A DNA stretch of 64,000 nt from positions 62,001-126,000 of the forward strand of contig JADJLQ010000002.1 in assembly GCA_016709995.1 (NCBI GenBank). The letters run 5' to 3'. The notes below the pieces were generated by a model. The model saw only the letters and a program-made list of their open reading frames with translations. It had not been told where the DNA came from and searched no databases. The DNA comes from Saprospiraceae bacterium. Its GTDB lineage: Bacteria > Bacteroidota > Bacteroidia > Chitinophagales > Saprospiraceae. Shown here one piece after another: positions 28,001-36,448 of this stretch; position 1 is the stretch's first letter; every line of letters begins with the position of its first letter. The translations under genes and the position numbers were made by a program.

Positions 28001-29251
28001 ATGGTCACCTTCTTTAAAAAATATGCTTCTTCAGGTTGGAAAATAGAGAAAAAATACATCTGCTGCTTTTTGATTCCATTTATCCTTTTATTAATTGTGC
28101 AATGCACCAATCCTGAACCGGAAAAAAGGCAGATACTACCTGAGAAATCACAAAAAAGGAAAAATTTTGACTATTTAAGTCTATTTATTGCTCTACCCCA
28201 AAATGTAAAATCACCAAGCGATAACGCCCAAAGTCCAGAAAAGGTACAATTGGGAAAATTACTTTTTTACGATCCAATTTTATCTGGTGAAAAGGATGTG
28301 GCATGTGCTACTTGTCATCACCCTTCTAATGGTTATGCAGAATATAGAGATTTATCCATTGGTTCAAATGGCAGAGGCCTGGGTAGCAAGCGTGTTTTTA
28401 ATAAACCCAATAAAATCCCTTTGGTCAAACGAAATGCACCCACCATACTTAATGTTGCTTTTAATGGAATTAATACAACAAATCAGTATACCCCTGAGAG
28501 TGCGCCGATGTTTTGGGATTTGCGCATAAATAGCCTTGAAAGTCAAGCTTTACTACCTATATTAACCTACGAAGAAATGAGAGGTACTCATTTTTCCGAG
28601 GATCAAATATTAAGTGAGATTATAAAAAGGTTGAAAAATATTCCAAAGTATGTGTCTCTATTCAAAGCTGCCTATGGAGGTTCCGGTGATATTAATGCCG
28701 AAAACATAGCGAAATCTATTGCTGCATTCGAAAGAACTTTGATAACCCCTAATACTCGATTTGATAGGTTTTTGCGCGGCGACGCAGACGCTATTTCATT
28801 GGCAGAAAAAGAAGGATTCCGTTTGTTTAAAAAGGTAGGTTGTGGTAATTGTCACAATGGCCCCATGTTTTCTGATTACCAGCCTCATATATTGGGAGTT
28901 CCTAAAAACCCTGAATTATTAGAAATGGATAAAGGGATAAAAGATACCTATGCATTTCGAACGGCTAGCTTGAGAAACCTTCGGTTTACGGCGCCCTATA
29001 TGCATAATGGAAGTTTTAATAGTTTAAAAGAGGTATTGGAGTTTTATGAAGATATGGCAGATGGTAAAAGCCGACTTGAAGAGGTAACCAAACAGCAATT
29101 TGATCCATTGATCAGCGAGTTAAAATTGAGTGTAAAAGAAATGGAGCCTATTATTTCATTTTTAAACTCTTTAAATGATGCGGACTACGATAAAAGTATT
29201 CCCACATCTGTTCCCAGCGGATTGAATATAGCTGGAAATATTAAACCGTAA
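28001..29251 (+). CDS. Di-haem cytochrome c peroxidase (CcpA/MauG family), lipoprotein
   Basis: Periplasmic di-haem c enzyme that reduces H2O2 with electrons from the respiratory chain. N-terminal helix and lipobox (LIVQC, Cys35) suggest anchoring to a membrane. The first haem site is CATCH (residues 102-106), the second CGNCH (281-285). Conserved surroundings include VQLGKLLFYDPILSG, NAPTILN and APYMHNGSFNSLKEVLEFY. 416 residues is typical. MauG-like maturases share the fold, so a different oxidation reaction is possible. No other cytochrome gene is adjacent. Confidence 0.92.
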   Translation: MVTFFKKYASSGWKIEKKYICCFLIPFILLLIVQCTNPEPEKRQILPEKSQKRKNFDYLSLFIALPQNVKSPSDNAQSPEKVQLGKLLFYDPILSGEKDVACATCHHPSNGYAEYRDLSIGSNGRGLGSKRVFNKPNKIPLVKRNAPTILNVAFNGINTTNQYTPESAPMFWDLRINSLESQALLPILTYEEMRGTHFSEDQILSEIIKRLKNIPKYVSLFKAAYGGSGDINAENIAKSIAAFERTLITPNTRFDRFLRGDADAISLAEKEGFRLFKKVGCGNCHNGPMFSDYQPHILGVPKNPELLEMDKGIKDTYAFRTASLRNLRFTAPYMHNGSFNSLKEVLEFYEDMADGKSRLEEVTKQQFDPLISELKLSVKEMEPIISFLNSLNDADYDKSIPTSVPSGLNIAGNIKP

Positions 29252-29286
29252 TCGTGCATTAGAAATGCAATGATTATCTCCTTTGG

Positions 29287-29529
29287 ATCCCGATGATGGA
29301 TATCGGGATGGTGACAGAATCGTCAGTCAGCTGACGAAAATTATTTTCTCAATGAAAATAATTTTGTCAGGGTTTAACTGCCGACGATCAATATCGGCAT
29401 CCTGATTGTAAACATCAGTGACCCGACCAATGAAAAATGCACTTAAAAGGTGTTTCTATTGCAATGCATTTCGAGTGCATTTTTCATTGCGTCGGCCCTT
29501 CGGGCAATCCATGCCTAATGCATGGATTG
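29287..29529. repeat. Cluster of inverted repeats in intergenic DNA
   Basis: Six inverted repeats occur in about 240 bp: ATCCCGAT/ATCGGGAT (29287-29309); CGTCAG/CTGACG (29321-29336); a near-perfect 15-bp stem of AAAATTATTTTC type (29333-29368); GCCGA/TCGGC (29380-29398); a perfect 16-bp pair CAATGAAAAATGCACT (29428-29443) with its complement (29474-29489); and a perfect 10-bp pair CAATCCATGC/GCATGGATTG (29505-29529). None has a T-run of terminator type. The region separates the peroxidase from the convergent zinc-ribbon gene. Confidence 0.8.
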
Positions 29530-29545
29530 GGTTAAAAATAATTAA

Positions 29546-29888
29546 TTACTTGACAAGATTGCCGAGATCGTGTTCGAACCAACGGGTTCCATCTTGTATG
29601 GTAATCCATGTTTCAATACCGTCAATACCCTTTACTACATACCGGACATTGACGAAAAGTTTCCACATTTTTTAGTTTGATGCCAGTGACATAGGTTTCC
29701 ACAAACTGTTGAATAAACGCTTTTTGGTGTTCTGGATTATGATTGATATTGTCTTTGGTCTGATCGTCAACAAACTGGATATAACGATGATCATATTGCT
29801 GTCTTCCCCAACAATTTGGGCAAGCACCCGCTTCCACGATTTCACTTTCTGAAAAAATGTTGGAGGTTTTTTTATCTTCTGTACTCAT
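29546..29888 (-). pseudogene. Small zinc-ribbon-like protein gene with a frameshift near its 3' end
   Basis: The intact frame from 29888 encodes 88 residues with CPNCW near 23 and CPVC near 82, spacing that suggests a zinc-binding module, and stops at 29622 after CPVCSKGY. In the next frame the sequence continues GIDGIETWITIQDGTRWFEH and on to a stop at 29546-29548. Reading GGG as GG at about 29628-29630 joins the two into one protein of about 113 residues, CPVCSKGIDGIE. The downstream stretch therefore looks like the true C-terminus. This is either a sequencing error in a G run or a recent mutation. Small Cys-rich proteins of this kind are common in Bacteroidota, without a known function. 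Confidence 0.65.
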
Positions 29889-29937
29889 CAGTCAAAGTTA
29901 TGGGTTTAAAATGTATCAACTGAAGTAATACATTAAT

Positions 29938-30110
29938 GTCGGAGTACAACTCCTCCTAAACCTATTCAAACAAAACCTGCAAGGTTCGCTTTCGCTCCTG
30001 CCAACACCCAAACCTCGCAGGTTTGTCTCCCGAGGCTTAGGGATGATTTTTCCATTCATTCGACCGCACACCCCAACCCTAAAGGGTGTCTCCCGAGGCT
30101 TATTGCCTAT
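29938..30110. repeat. Composite intergenic repeats (GTCGGAGT motif and TGTCTCCCGAGGCTTA pair)
   Basis: A fourth copy of the GTCGGAGT hairpin motif lies at 29938-29961. TGTCTCCCGAGGCTTA occurs twice, at 30024-30039 and 30087-30102, preceded by the palindromic words AACCTCGCAGGTTT and AACCCTAAAGGGT. A related stretch recurs at 54985-55053. No gene is present in the 233 bp. Confidence 0.65.
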
Positions 30111-30121
30111 TGCCTATATTC

Positions 30122-32203
30122 CTATTTCCTCAAATGATACCCTTTCACTTTGGTAAAAGCCCTCAAACCTGCATGAGACAAGGTGACCCCAAAGCCTGAT
30201 CGATTCCTGCCACTCCAGGGTAAGGCGGCACTCACCCGATCACAACAATTCCAATAGCCGGTGCCGGCATTGATCTGATGCAATATTTTTTCAGCACGGC
30301 TTTGATCGGCGCTATAGACTGAGGCGGTGAGTCCATACGCAGTATCCTGCATCAGATGGATGGCTTCGGCGTCATCTTGTACTTTCATGATGCCTATCAC
30401 TGGTCCAAAAGATTCTGATCGCATGAGGTCCATGGTATGATCTACATCGACCAGGACAGTGGGTTCGAAAAAATAACCCGGTCCTTCTACTTTTTTGCCA
30501 CCGGTAAGGATGGAAGCACCTTTACTTACAGCATCTTTGATTTGATTCTCTAAAAAGGCTAGCTGTTCTTTTCTGCTCAACGGACCAAAGTAAATACCGT
30601 CTTCTGTAGGTGCACCGGATCGCCAGGATTGCACTTCTTTTACAAACTCATCTACGTAGGACTCGTATATTTTTTCATGCACATAGATTCGTTCGACAGC
30701 ACAACAGCTCTGCCCGTTATTGTAAAAAGCACCATCCGCGGTGCCTGCGGCTACTGCTTTGATATCGCCGACATCATCGGCTACATAGAGGGGATCTTTG
30801 CCACCGAGCTCACATTGGCAGGGCACCATTTTTTTAGCCACTTTTTCGTAAATATATTGTCCTGTTTTGCTGGAGCCTGTAAAATAGTAGCCGTCAAATG
30901 GCAGGTCGAGTAAGTTGTCGCCCACTTCAGCAGCGCCGATAGCGACTTGAAATACTGAGGGTGGTAACCCTGCTTCCTTGAGCAGTTTTTCTATTTCTAG
31001 TCCGGTTAGCACGGCATGTTCTGATGGTTTATACATCACGGCATTACCTCCTAATAAAGCAGGTACAATCACATTGATGCCTACGAGATAGGGATAGTTC
31101 CATGCAGAAATATTACAAATGACGCCCAGTGGTTCATAGACTATTTTCTCTACCATGCTATCACCACGGCTCATGATCTCTTCTGATAAATATTGTACTG
31201 CATGGTCTGTCAACCATTGAATCCGGGACCTGGCTCCGTTGATTTCATTGCGAGACTGGCTGAGTGGTTTTCCCACTTCAGAAGTAAGTATGGCTGCAAG
31301 GTGTTCAATGTGATCTGCCAACAAAACCGCAAATTGTTTTAAAATACGAATTCTTTCGTCCAGAGGTAGCTCGCTCCAGGCTGCTTGGGCTGATTTTAAT
31401 AAGTCAAATTTTTTGAGCAGACTTTCAGGGGTATCTTCATTGAGCGTAGTGATTAATTCTTCTGTAGCTGGGTTGATGATAGGTAGTTTTTTCATATTGG
31501 TTTTTCTGATGGCGGTCAAAAAATGTTGTTTGATGTTTTCAGAATAAGGATTTTGTTGTTTTTGAAACATTCTTTCAGGATGCCATTGCACGCAGAGCAT
31601 CCAGGGTTTATCGGTTTTATCATCAAACTCCAGGCCTTCTATTATTTTTTCTTCATCGTCATCATACGTATTGACTCTAAGATTTTCCCCAAGTGCTAGA
31701 GGGTCGATGGATTGATGATGTGCACTGTTTACATGACCGGAAGATGTACCTGCTACTTTATAGAGTAAAGTATCATGATCTGTTATGATGGTGTGCTCTT
31801 TGTCCGTGCCTTCACTCCGGTGCCTGACATTCTTATGATCAAGATCCTGAATCAATCGGCCTCCCTGCAATACATTGACTAATTGCATGCCTCTGCAAAT
31901 ACCGAGCAAAGGCAAATTATTCAATAGGGCATATTGAAAAATCTCTGCTTCAAAATAATCTCTATCCAGTTCATGATCGACGGGCTTGTTCTTATAATCC
32001 AAAGAGCCCTGATAAAAACCGGGATGTACATCGATGCCCCCTGTGAGAATAAATCCGTCACATTGATAGATATCTTCCCTATTGTTTTTTTCAAAGGATA
32101 GAAGCATCAATTCGAGATCATCCCCTAAGTCCTGGGAGGTAATCCATGACCAATAATGATGAAAATTAGTCCCGGTAAAAGAGATCCCGATTTTCTTTGT
32201 CAT
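30122..32203 (-). CDS. Gamma-glutamyl hydrolase (peptidase C26) joined to an aldehyde dehydrogenase
   Basis: One open frame of 693 residues with two enzymes. Residues 1-235 form a class I glutamine-amidotransferase-like hydrolase (PuuD type) with Cys103 in GICRGMQ and His208/Glu210 in VQWHPER. From Met237 (31495) begins a complete NAD-dependent aldehyde dehydrogenase, with YFTGSSKTGQY, CQCELGGKDP and the catalytic Cys in NNGQSCCAVE. In E. coli PuuC and PuuD are separate. Near the junction, one A fewer in the A5 run before Met237 would give ...AIRKPI-stop with its TGA overlapping the ATG as ATGA, so the fusion could be a one-base artefact. It is last in the operon and would oxidise gamma-glutamyl aldehyde and then release glutamate. 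Confidence 0.88.
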   Translation of the reverse strand: MTKKIGISFTGTNFHHYWSWITSQDLGDDLELMLLSFEKNNREDIYQCDGFILTGGIDVHPGFYQGSLDYKNKPVDHELDRDYFEAEIFQYALLNNLPLLGICRGMQLVNVLQGGRLIQDLDHKNVRHRSEGTDKEHTIITDHDTLLYKVAGTSSGHVNSAHHQSIDPLALGENLRVNTYDDDEEKIIEGLEFDDKTDKPWMLCVQWHPERMFQKQQNPYSENIKQHFLTAIRKTNMKKLPIINPATEELITTLNEDTPESLLKKFDLLKSAQAAWSELPLDERIRILKQFAVLLADHIEHLAAILTSEVGKPLSQSRNEINGARSRIQWLTDHAVQYLSEEIMSRGDSMVEKIVYEPLGVICNISAWNYPYLVGINVIVPALLGGNAVMYKPSEHAVLTGLEIEKLLKEAGLPPSVFQVAIGAAEVGDNLLDLPFDGYYFTGSSKTGQYIYEKVAKKMVPCQCELGGKDPLYVADDVGDIKAVAAGTADGAFYNNGQSCCAVERIYVHEKIYESYVDEFVKEVQSWRSGAPTEDGIYFGPLSRKEQLAFLENQIKDAVSKGASILTGGKKVEGPGYFFEPTVLVDVDHTMDLMRSESFGPVIGIMKVQDDAEAIHLMQDTAYGLTASVYSADQSRAEKILHQINAGTGYWNCCDRVSAALPWSGRNRSGFGVTLSHAGLRAFTKVKGYHLRK

Positions 32204-32208
32204 AGGGT

Positions 32209-33357
32209 TTATAATGCGCGGGTGTAAAGGTCTCTGAAGTTTTCTCTGCTCACCGGCTTGGGATTGTTGGGATGTGCAAAATCAGCCAGGGCCAGATCAG
32301 AAAGTTCGTCGATATGTTCTGCTTTCACTCCAATGTCTCGCAATCTGTGCGGGATATTTACTTTCGTGTTGAGGTCAAATAAATAATCCACTACCCCCTG
32401 ACCGGATATTTCATTTAGCTCGAGGGTGCGGGCGATGCGGGCAAATTTTTCTTCAAACCCTTCTATATTAAATTGCATGCCGTAGGGGATATTGACTGCA
32501 TTGGCGAGACCATGATGAGTGTCCAGCAGCGATGACAGCGGGTGTGCGAGAGAATGCACGACGCCCAATCCTTTTTGAAATGCAACGGCACCCATCAGCG
32601 AAGCGATGAGCATCTTGCTTCTGGATTCCAGATCAGGATGGTTGACTGCTTTTTCGAGTGATTGATGTATCAGGGAGATGCCTTCGAGTGCTATACCTTC
32701 ACACAGCGGGTGGGGCATTTTGGCGATGTAAGCTTCCATATTGTGTGTCAATGCATCCATTCCCGTAGCAGCGGTAATATAGGCTGGCAATTCCATGGTC
32801 AACAGGGGATCAGCAAAAACAATTTTAGCCAATAGTTTTGGTGCAAAAAGTATCTTCTTTTGATGGGTTACATCGTCTGAGATGATCGCACTGCGACCGA
32901 CCTCAGATCCTGTGCCTGCAGTCGTAGGTATGGTGATAAAATGAGGCACCTCATTGGTCACATACACATCACCCCCGATAAGATCATCATATTTAAAAAG
33001 GTCTTCGCGGTGGTTGACTCTGAGTACAATAGCCCTCGCCACATCCAGGGCAGCACCACCACCGATGCCGATGATACTATCCCGATGGGTATGATCATAG
33101 ACCTCTCCTCCTTTATACACATCAGACTTGACAGGGTTTTTATGAATGTCGAAAAATACTTCTGTTGAAATATTTTTTTTCTTCAAGTCCTGGAGGATCT
33201 CTTTAAAAAAATCCAAGCCAGACACTGTAGGATCTGTGACGATCAAAGGCCGGGTAAGTCCGTTTTTTATAAGATAATCTCCCAGCTCCTTACTGGATCC
33301 TGCTCCAAATCTAATCGTCGTAGGAAAATTATATTGATAGATTTTATCAAAGGTCAT
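32209..33357 (-). CDS. Iron-containing (group III) alcohol dehydrogenase
   Basis: NAD(P)-dependent alcohol dehydrogenase. Nucleotide loop: GIGGGAALDVARAI; also PTTAGTGSEVGRSA. Metal-site residues are seen in TGMDALTHNMEAYI, GVVHSLAHPL and THHGLANA, giving the usual Asp and three His. 382 residues is normal. It lies 5 bp upstream of the hydrolase/aldehyde dehydrogenase gene and 79 bp downstream of the GS-like ligase. Its presence in place of a putrescine oxidase (PuuB) points to a hydroxyl group on the glutamylated substrate, i.e. an amino alcohol such as ethanolamine. Confidence 0.9.
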   Translation of the reverse strand: MTFDKIYQYNFPTTIRFGAGSSKELGDYLIKNGLTRPLIVTDPTVSGLDFFKEILQDLKKKNISTEVFFDIHKNPVKSDVYKGGEVYDHTHRDSIIGIGGGAALDVARAIVLRVNHREDLFKYDDLIGGDVYVTNEVPHFITIPTTAGTGSEVGRSAIISDDVTHQKKILFAPKLLAKIVFADPLLTMELPAYITAATGMDALTHNMEAYIAKMPHPLCEGIALEGISLIHQSLEKAVNHPDLESRSKMLIASLMGAVAFQKGLGVVHSLAHPLSSLLDTHHGLANAVNIPYGMQFNIEGFEEKFARIARTLELNEISGQGVVDYLFDLNTKVNIPHRLRDIGVKAEHIDELSDLALADFAHPNNPKPVSRENFRDLYTRAL

Positions 33358-33436
33358 AGCATTGATTTAGTAGGATGCAAAAGTGCACATTTGTATATTA
33401 TGGTTGTATTAAAGAAACCAGAAAAAGATTTCCCAT

Positions 33437-34795
33437 TTATATGATCTCAAAGTAGCGTCTATATTCCCAGTCAGTCACTGATTTAAGGTGCTGGCGCCAC
33501 TCCCACTCCCGGGTTTGAGTAAAATGTTCAACAAATGGAGCACCGAAGAGTTCTGAAGCCACCTCCGAGACTTTCATTTGTTGGGTCGCTTCTATCAAAG
33601 TAGTCGGGAGGATGCCATTGGAGGTATCGCGATAGCCATTGCCTACGACAGCAGGTTGTTCCAGTTTTAATTTGTGCCTGATACCATATAATCCTGAGGC
33701 CAGGCAGGCTGCCATCGCCAGGTAAGGATTGACATCTGATCCGATCACCCGGGTCTCTAATCTACAGGAGGCAGCGCCTCCTGAGAGCACACGCAACGCT
33801 ACGGTGCGATTGTCCAGGCCCCAGGTCAGTGTAGTTGGAGCCCAGGCACCTTCGACCAGTCGCTTATAACTATTGATCGTAGGCGCAAACATAGGGAGGA
33901 TATGAGGCAGACAATATAACTGACCGGCCACATAACTTTTCATCAGTTCACTCATATGCTTTGGATCCTTGTCTGCATAAAAAAGATTTTTTTTGCCTGC
34001 TTTGTCCCACAGACTCTGGTGCACGTGTCCGCCACAACCTGGCAGGTTCTCATTGATCTTAGCCATGAAGGTAGCGATGACACTGTGTCGATAGGCGATT
34101 TCTTTGACTGCTGTTTTAAATAAAGTGGCACGATCGGCCGCTTCCAGGATACCCGCATGACCGATAGCGGCTTCGTAAGTCGCAGGGCCTGTCTCCGTAT
34201 GTATGCCCTCTAAAGGCACATTAAATTTTTTGAGTAAGTCGTACAAATCTGAGAAGTAGGAATTTTCTAAGGAGCTTCTCAGTATAGAATAACCAAACAT
34301 GCCCGGCGTCAAAGGGGTGAGGTCTTTAAATTGTTTGTCCTGGATAGACTGAGGAGTTTCTGCAAAATTATACCATTCAAATTCCTGGGCAAAAATGGGC
34401 GTGTACCCTGCTTTATTGCTTTCGCTTAATACCTTTTGTAATAATTGCCTGGGACAGACCGTAGAAGGGGCACCTTTTTCATCTGTGAGTTCTCCCAGGA
34501 AAAACGGAACATCCTGCTCCCAGGGTATTTTGCGAAATGTATTGATATCTATGACTGCAGGACTGTCCGGATACCCGGTATGCCAACCAGTATATGTCCC
34601 ATTGTCATAAGCTACATCGGCAGCATCCCAGCCAAAGATGACATTGCAAAAGCTCATGCCTTTGTCTATAATGGATAAAAACTTTTCCGATGAGACATAT
34701 TTTCCTCTCAAGATGCCGTCAATATCTGTAAATGCAAGCTTTACTTTTCCGGAAGGATGATCTTTGACATATTGGAGGATTTGTTTGCTGGTCAT
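33437..34795 (-). CDS. Glutamine synthetase-like gamma-glutamyl-amine ligase
   Basis: GS-fold ATP-dependent ligase expected to couple glutamate to a primary amine (PuuA and gamma-glutamylethanolamide synthetase are relatives). Features: beta-grasp start with AFTDIDGILRGKYV, core AQEFEWYNF, HTETGPATYEAAIGHA, GCGGHVHQSLWD, and the phosphate site VEGAWAPTTLTWGLDNRTVALRV. 452 residues fits PuuA-like ligases rather than GlnA. The acceptor ammonium site is thought to be remodelled in these enzymes; that cannot be checked by eye. Its neighbours (permease upstream, Fe-ADH and ALDH/hydrolase downstream) indicate ethanolamine or a similar amino alcohol as acceptor. Confidence 0.88.
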   Translation of the reverse strand: MTSKQILQYVKDHPSGKVKLAFTDIDGILRGKYVSSEKFLSIIDKGMSFCNVIFGWDAADVAYDNGTYTGWHTGYPDSPAVIDINTFRKIPWEQDVPFFLGELTDEKGAPSTVCPRQLLQKVLSESNKAGYTPIFAQEFEWYNFAETPQSIQDKQFKDLTPLTPGMFGYSILRSSLENSYFSDLYDLLKKFNVPLEGIHTETGPATYEAAIGHAGILEAADRATLFKTAVKEIAYRHSVIATFMAKINENLPGCGGHVHQSLWDKAGKKNLFYADKDPKHMSELMKSYVAGQLYCLPHILPMFAPTINSYKRLVEGAWAPTTLTWGLDNRTVALRVLSGGAASCRLETRVIGSDVNPYLAMAACLASGLYGIRHKLKLEQPAVVGNGYRDTSNGILPTTLIEATQQMKVSEVASELFGAPFVEHFTQTREWEWRQHLKSVTDWEYRRYFEII

Positions 34796-34884
34796 GATGG
34801 TTGTTTAAAATTTGGGTTTATAGTTCCCAGACCTGAAAAATTAAAATTTATTATATCCTTGCGAAAGTGAATCTAGAGATCATG

Positions 34885-36246
34885 CTATCCCGACTTGCCA
34901 TAGCACAGTTTAAAAGCGGCATAACTTATACCTAATAACAAAAAATATACCAAAGCAAGCCTGGCATTGTAAACCGTCATGGCGACAAAGGAAAAACCGG
35001 CGATCGCCAGTGCAATGAGCGGAAATGCCGGATACATGGGCACCTTGAATGGGCGTTCCAGTGCAGGCTCAGACTTTCGTAGGCGCAACAGTGCGATCAT
35101 CGATACAATATATAAGGTCAAAGCACCAAATACAGAGAGGGTGATGATCTCCGCTGTTTTACCGGTGAGTAAAGCTATGATGCCTATGAACATATTGATT
35201 ATTAAGGCATTGGAAGGGGTCTGAAACTTAGAGTGAATCTTGCCTAAAAAGGCCGGTGCAAACCGCACGCGTCCAAACTCAAAGCTGGCTCTTCCTGCAG
35301 CCAGGATGATACCGTGAAAAGATGCCACCAATCCAAATAATCCAATCGTGATCAATAAGTGGTATAGCAGATTGTTATTTCCCACGATATGACTCAGCGC
35401 CAATGGTAAGGGAGAGTCAGAAGTGGTCCCGTCTGTTTTATAGACGATGGCTTCCCAACCTGCTACTCCTACCGAGCTTGCAAAAGTCAGGATACAAAGT
35501 ATCACCAGGGTGAGGATAGCTGATCCAAATCCAAGGAGAATAGTCCGGCGGGGATTGATGGCTTCTTCTGCGACATTGGCTACCCCTTCGATGGCCAGGA
35601 AAAACCAGATGGCAAATGGTATGGCTGCAAACACACCTTGCCATCCATGTGGAAAGGCATTGTGCTGAAGGTTTTTGACTTCGAGGTGGGGCAGGCTGAT
35701 GCCTGCAAATAACAATAACTCGCCTACGGCAAGCAGGGTGATGACCAATTCAAATGTGGCTGCGGCCCTGACACCATATATATTGAGCCCGGTGAAAATG
35801 ATATAACCTAAAATAGCAATCGTCAATACAGGGATATGCGGAAAAAACAAATTAAAATAAACCCCGATGGCAAATGCGATAGCAGGCGGCGCAAAGATGA
35901 ATTCTATATTTTGAGCCATACCGGCTATAAATCCCCAATCTTTGCCCAATGCCCTGGTAGCATAGTCAAATCCACCGCCAGCTTTGGGTATGGCACAGGC
36001 CAATTCAGTATAACTAAAAGTAAAAGTGATATAGAGGATGATGATAAAAAAAGTGGCGATCGCCAGGCCAAGGGTCCCTCCTTTTTCAAGGCCGAGGTTC
36101 CACCCGAAGTACATGCCCGATATGACATAACCTACCCCCAGGCCCCAGAGCATTAGTGGAGTAAGGGATCGTTTGAGTTCAGTAGGTGGTGCCAAGATGG
36201 ATGAATTTGTGATAAATATCGGAAAATAAAGTAGTTCTACGCCCAT
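34885..36246 (-). CDS. APC-family amino acid/amine permease, ethanolamine permease (Eat)-like
   Basis: Twelve-helix inner-membrane transporter. The segment LWGLGVGYVISGMYFGWNLG, then AIPKAGGGFDYATRALG and GMAQNIEFIFAPPAIAFAIG closely follow the ethanolamine-permease subfamily pattern. 453 residues is typical. The ATG at 36246 is the longest start; the first 20 residues are not conserved, so an initiation nearer LKRSLTPLMLWG is possible. It is first in the four-gene operon, and a perfect 12-bp inverted repeat lies about 105 bp upstream. Related permeases for other amines exist, so the substrate is an inference from family and context. Confidence 0.85.
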   Translation of the reverse strand: MGVELLYFPIFITNSSILAPPTELKRSLTPLMLWGLGVGYVISGMYFGWNLGLEKGGTLGLAIATFFIIILYITFTFSYTELACAIPKAGGGFDYATRALGKDWGFIAGMAQNIEFIFAPPAIAFAIGVYFNLFFPHIPVLTIAILGYIIFTGLNIYGVRAAATFELVITLLAVGELLLFAGISLPHLEVKNLQHNAFPHGWQGVFAAIPFAIWFFLAIEGVANVAEEAINPRRTILLGFGSAILTLVILCILTFASSVGVAGWEAIVYKTDGTTSDSPLPLALSHIVGNNNLLYHLLITIGLFGLVASFHGIILAAGRASFEFGRVRFAPAFLGKIHSKFQTPSNALIINMFIGIIALLTGKTAEIITLSVFGALTLYIVSMIALLRLRKSEPALERPFKVPMYPAFPLIALAIAGFSFVAMTVYNARLALVYFLLLGISYAAFKLCYGKSG

Positions 36247-36350
36247 AGCTTTATCCGTTTGAGGAAATCTTCCGTAATTCCCATTAAACTCACATCCTCC
36301 CTATAGGATATCTAAAGTTTTTTCAATTATCCATATATATTGAGTTTCGT

Positions 36351-36379
36351 ATGTAAAGATTTAATCAAAATCTTTACAT
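36351..36379. promoter_or_regulatory. Perfect 12-bp inverted repeat upstream of the permease operon
   Basis: ATGTAAAGATTT (36351-36362) and AAATCTTTACAT (36368-36379) are separated by five bases. It lies 105-133 bp upstream of the permease start and 70 bp after the GIY-YIG gene. No T-run follows on either strand immediately, so an operator is as likely as a terminator. Confidence 0.5.
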
Positions 36380-36448
36380 AGGCTAGGCTTTTTTATCAGA
36401 TAGAGCTGTTATAAGATTTTTCTATTTGTATAATTTTCAATCAATCCT

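Noticed and set aside
29560..29590. tRNA T-arm-like GTTCGAACC
   Set aside because: No acceptor or anticodon stems can be built around it; it is part of the zinc-ribbon coding extension.
29418..29675. 85-residue plus-strand protein in the hairpin region
   Set aside because: It is antisense to the zinc-ribbon gene and runs through inverted repeats.
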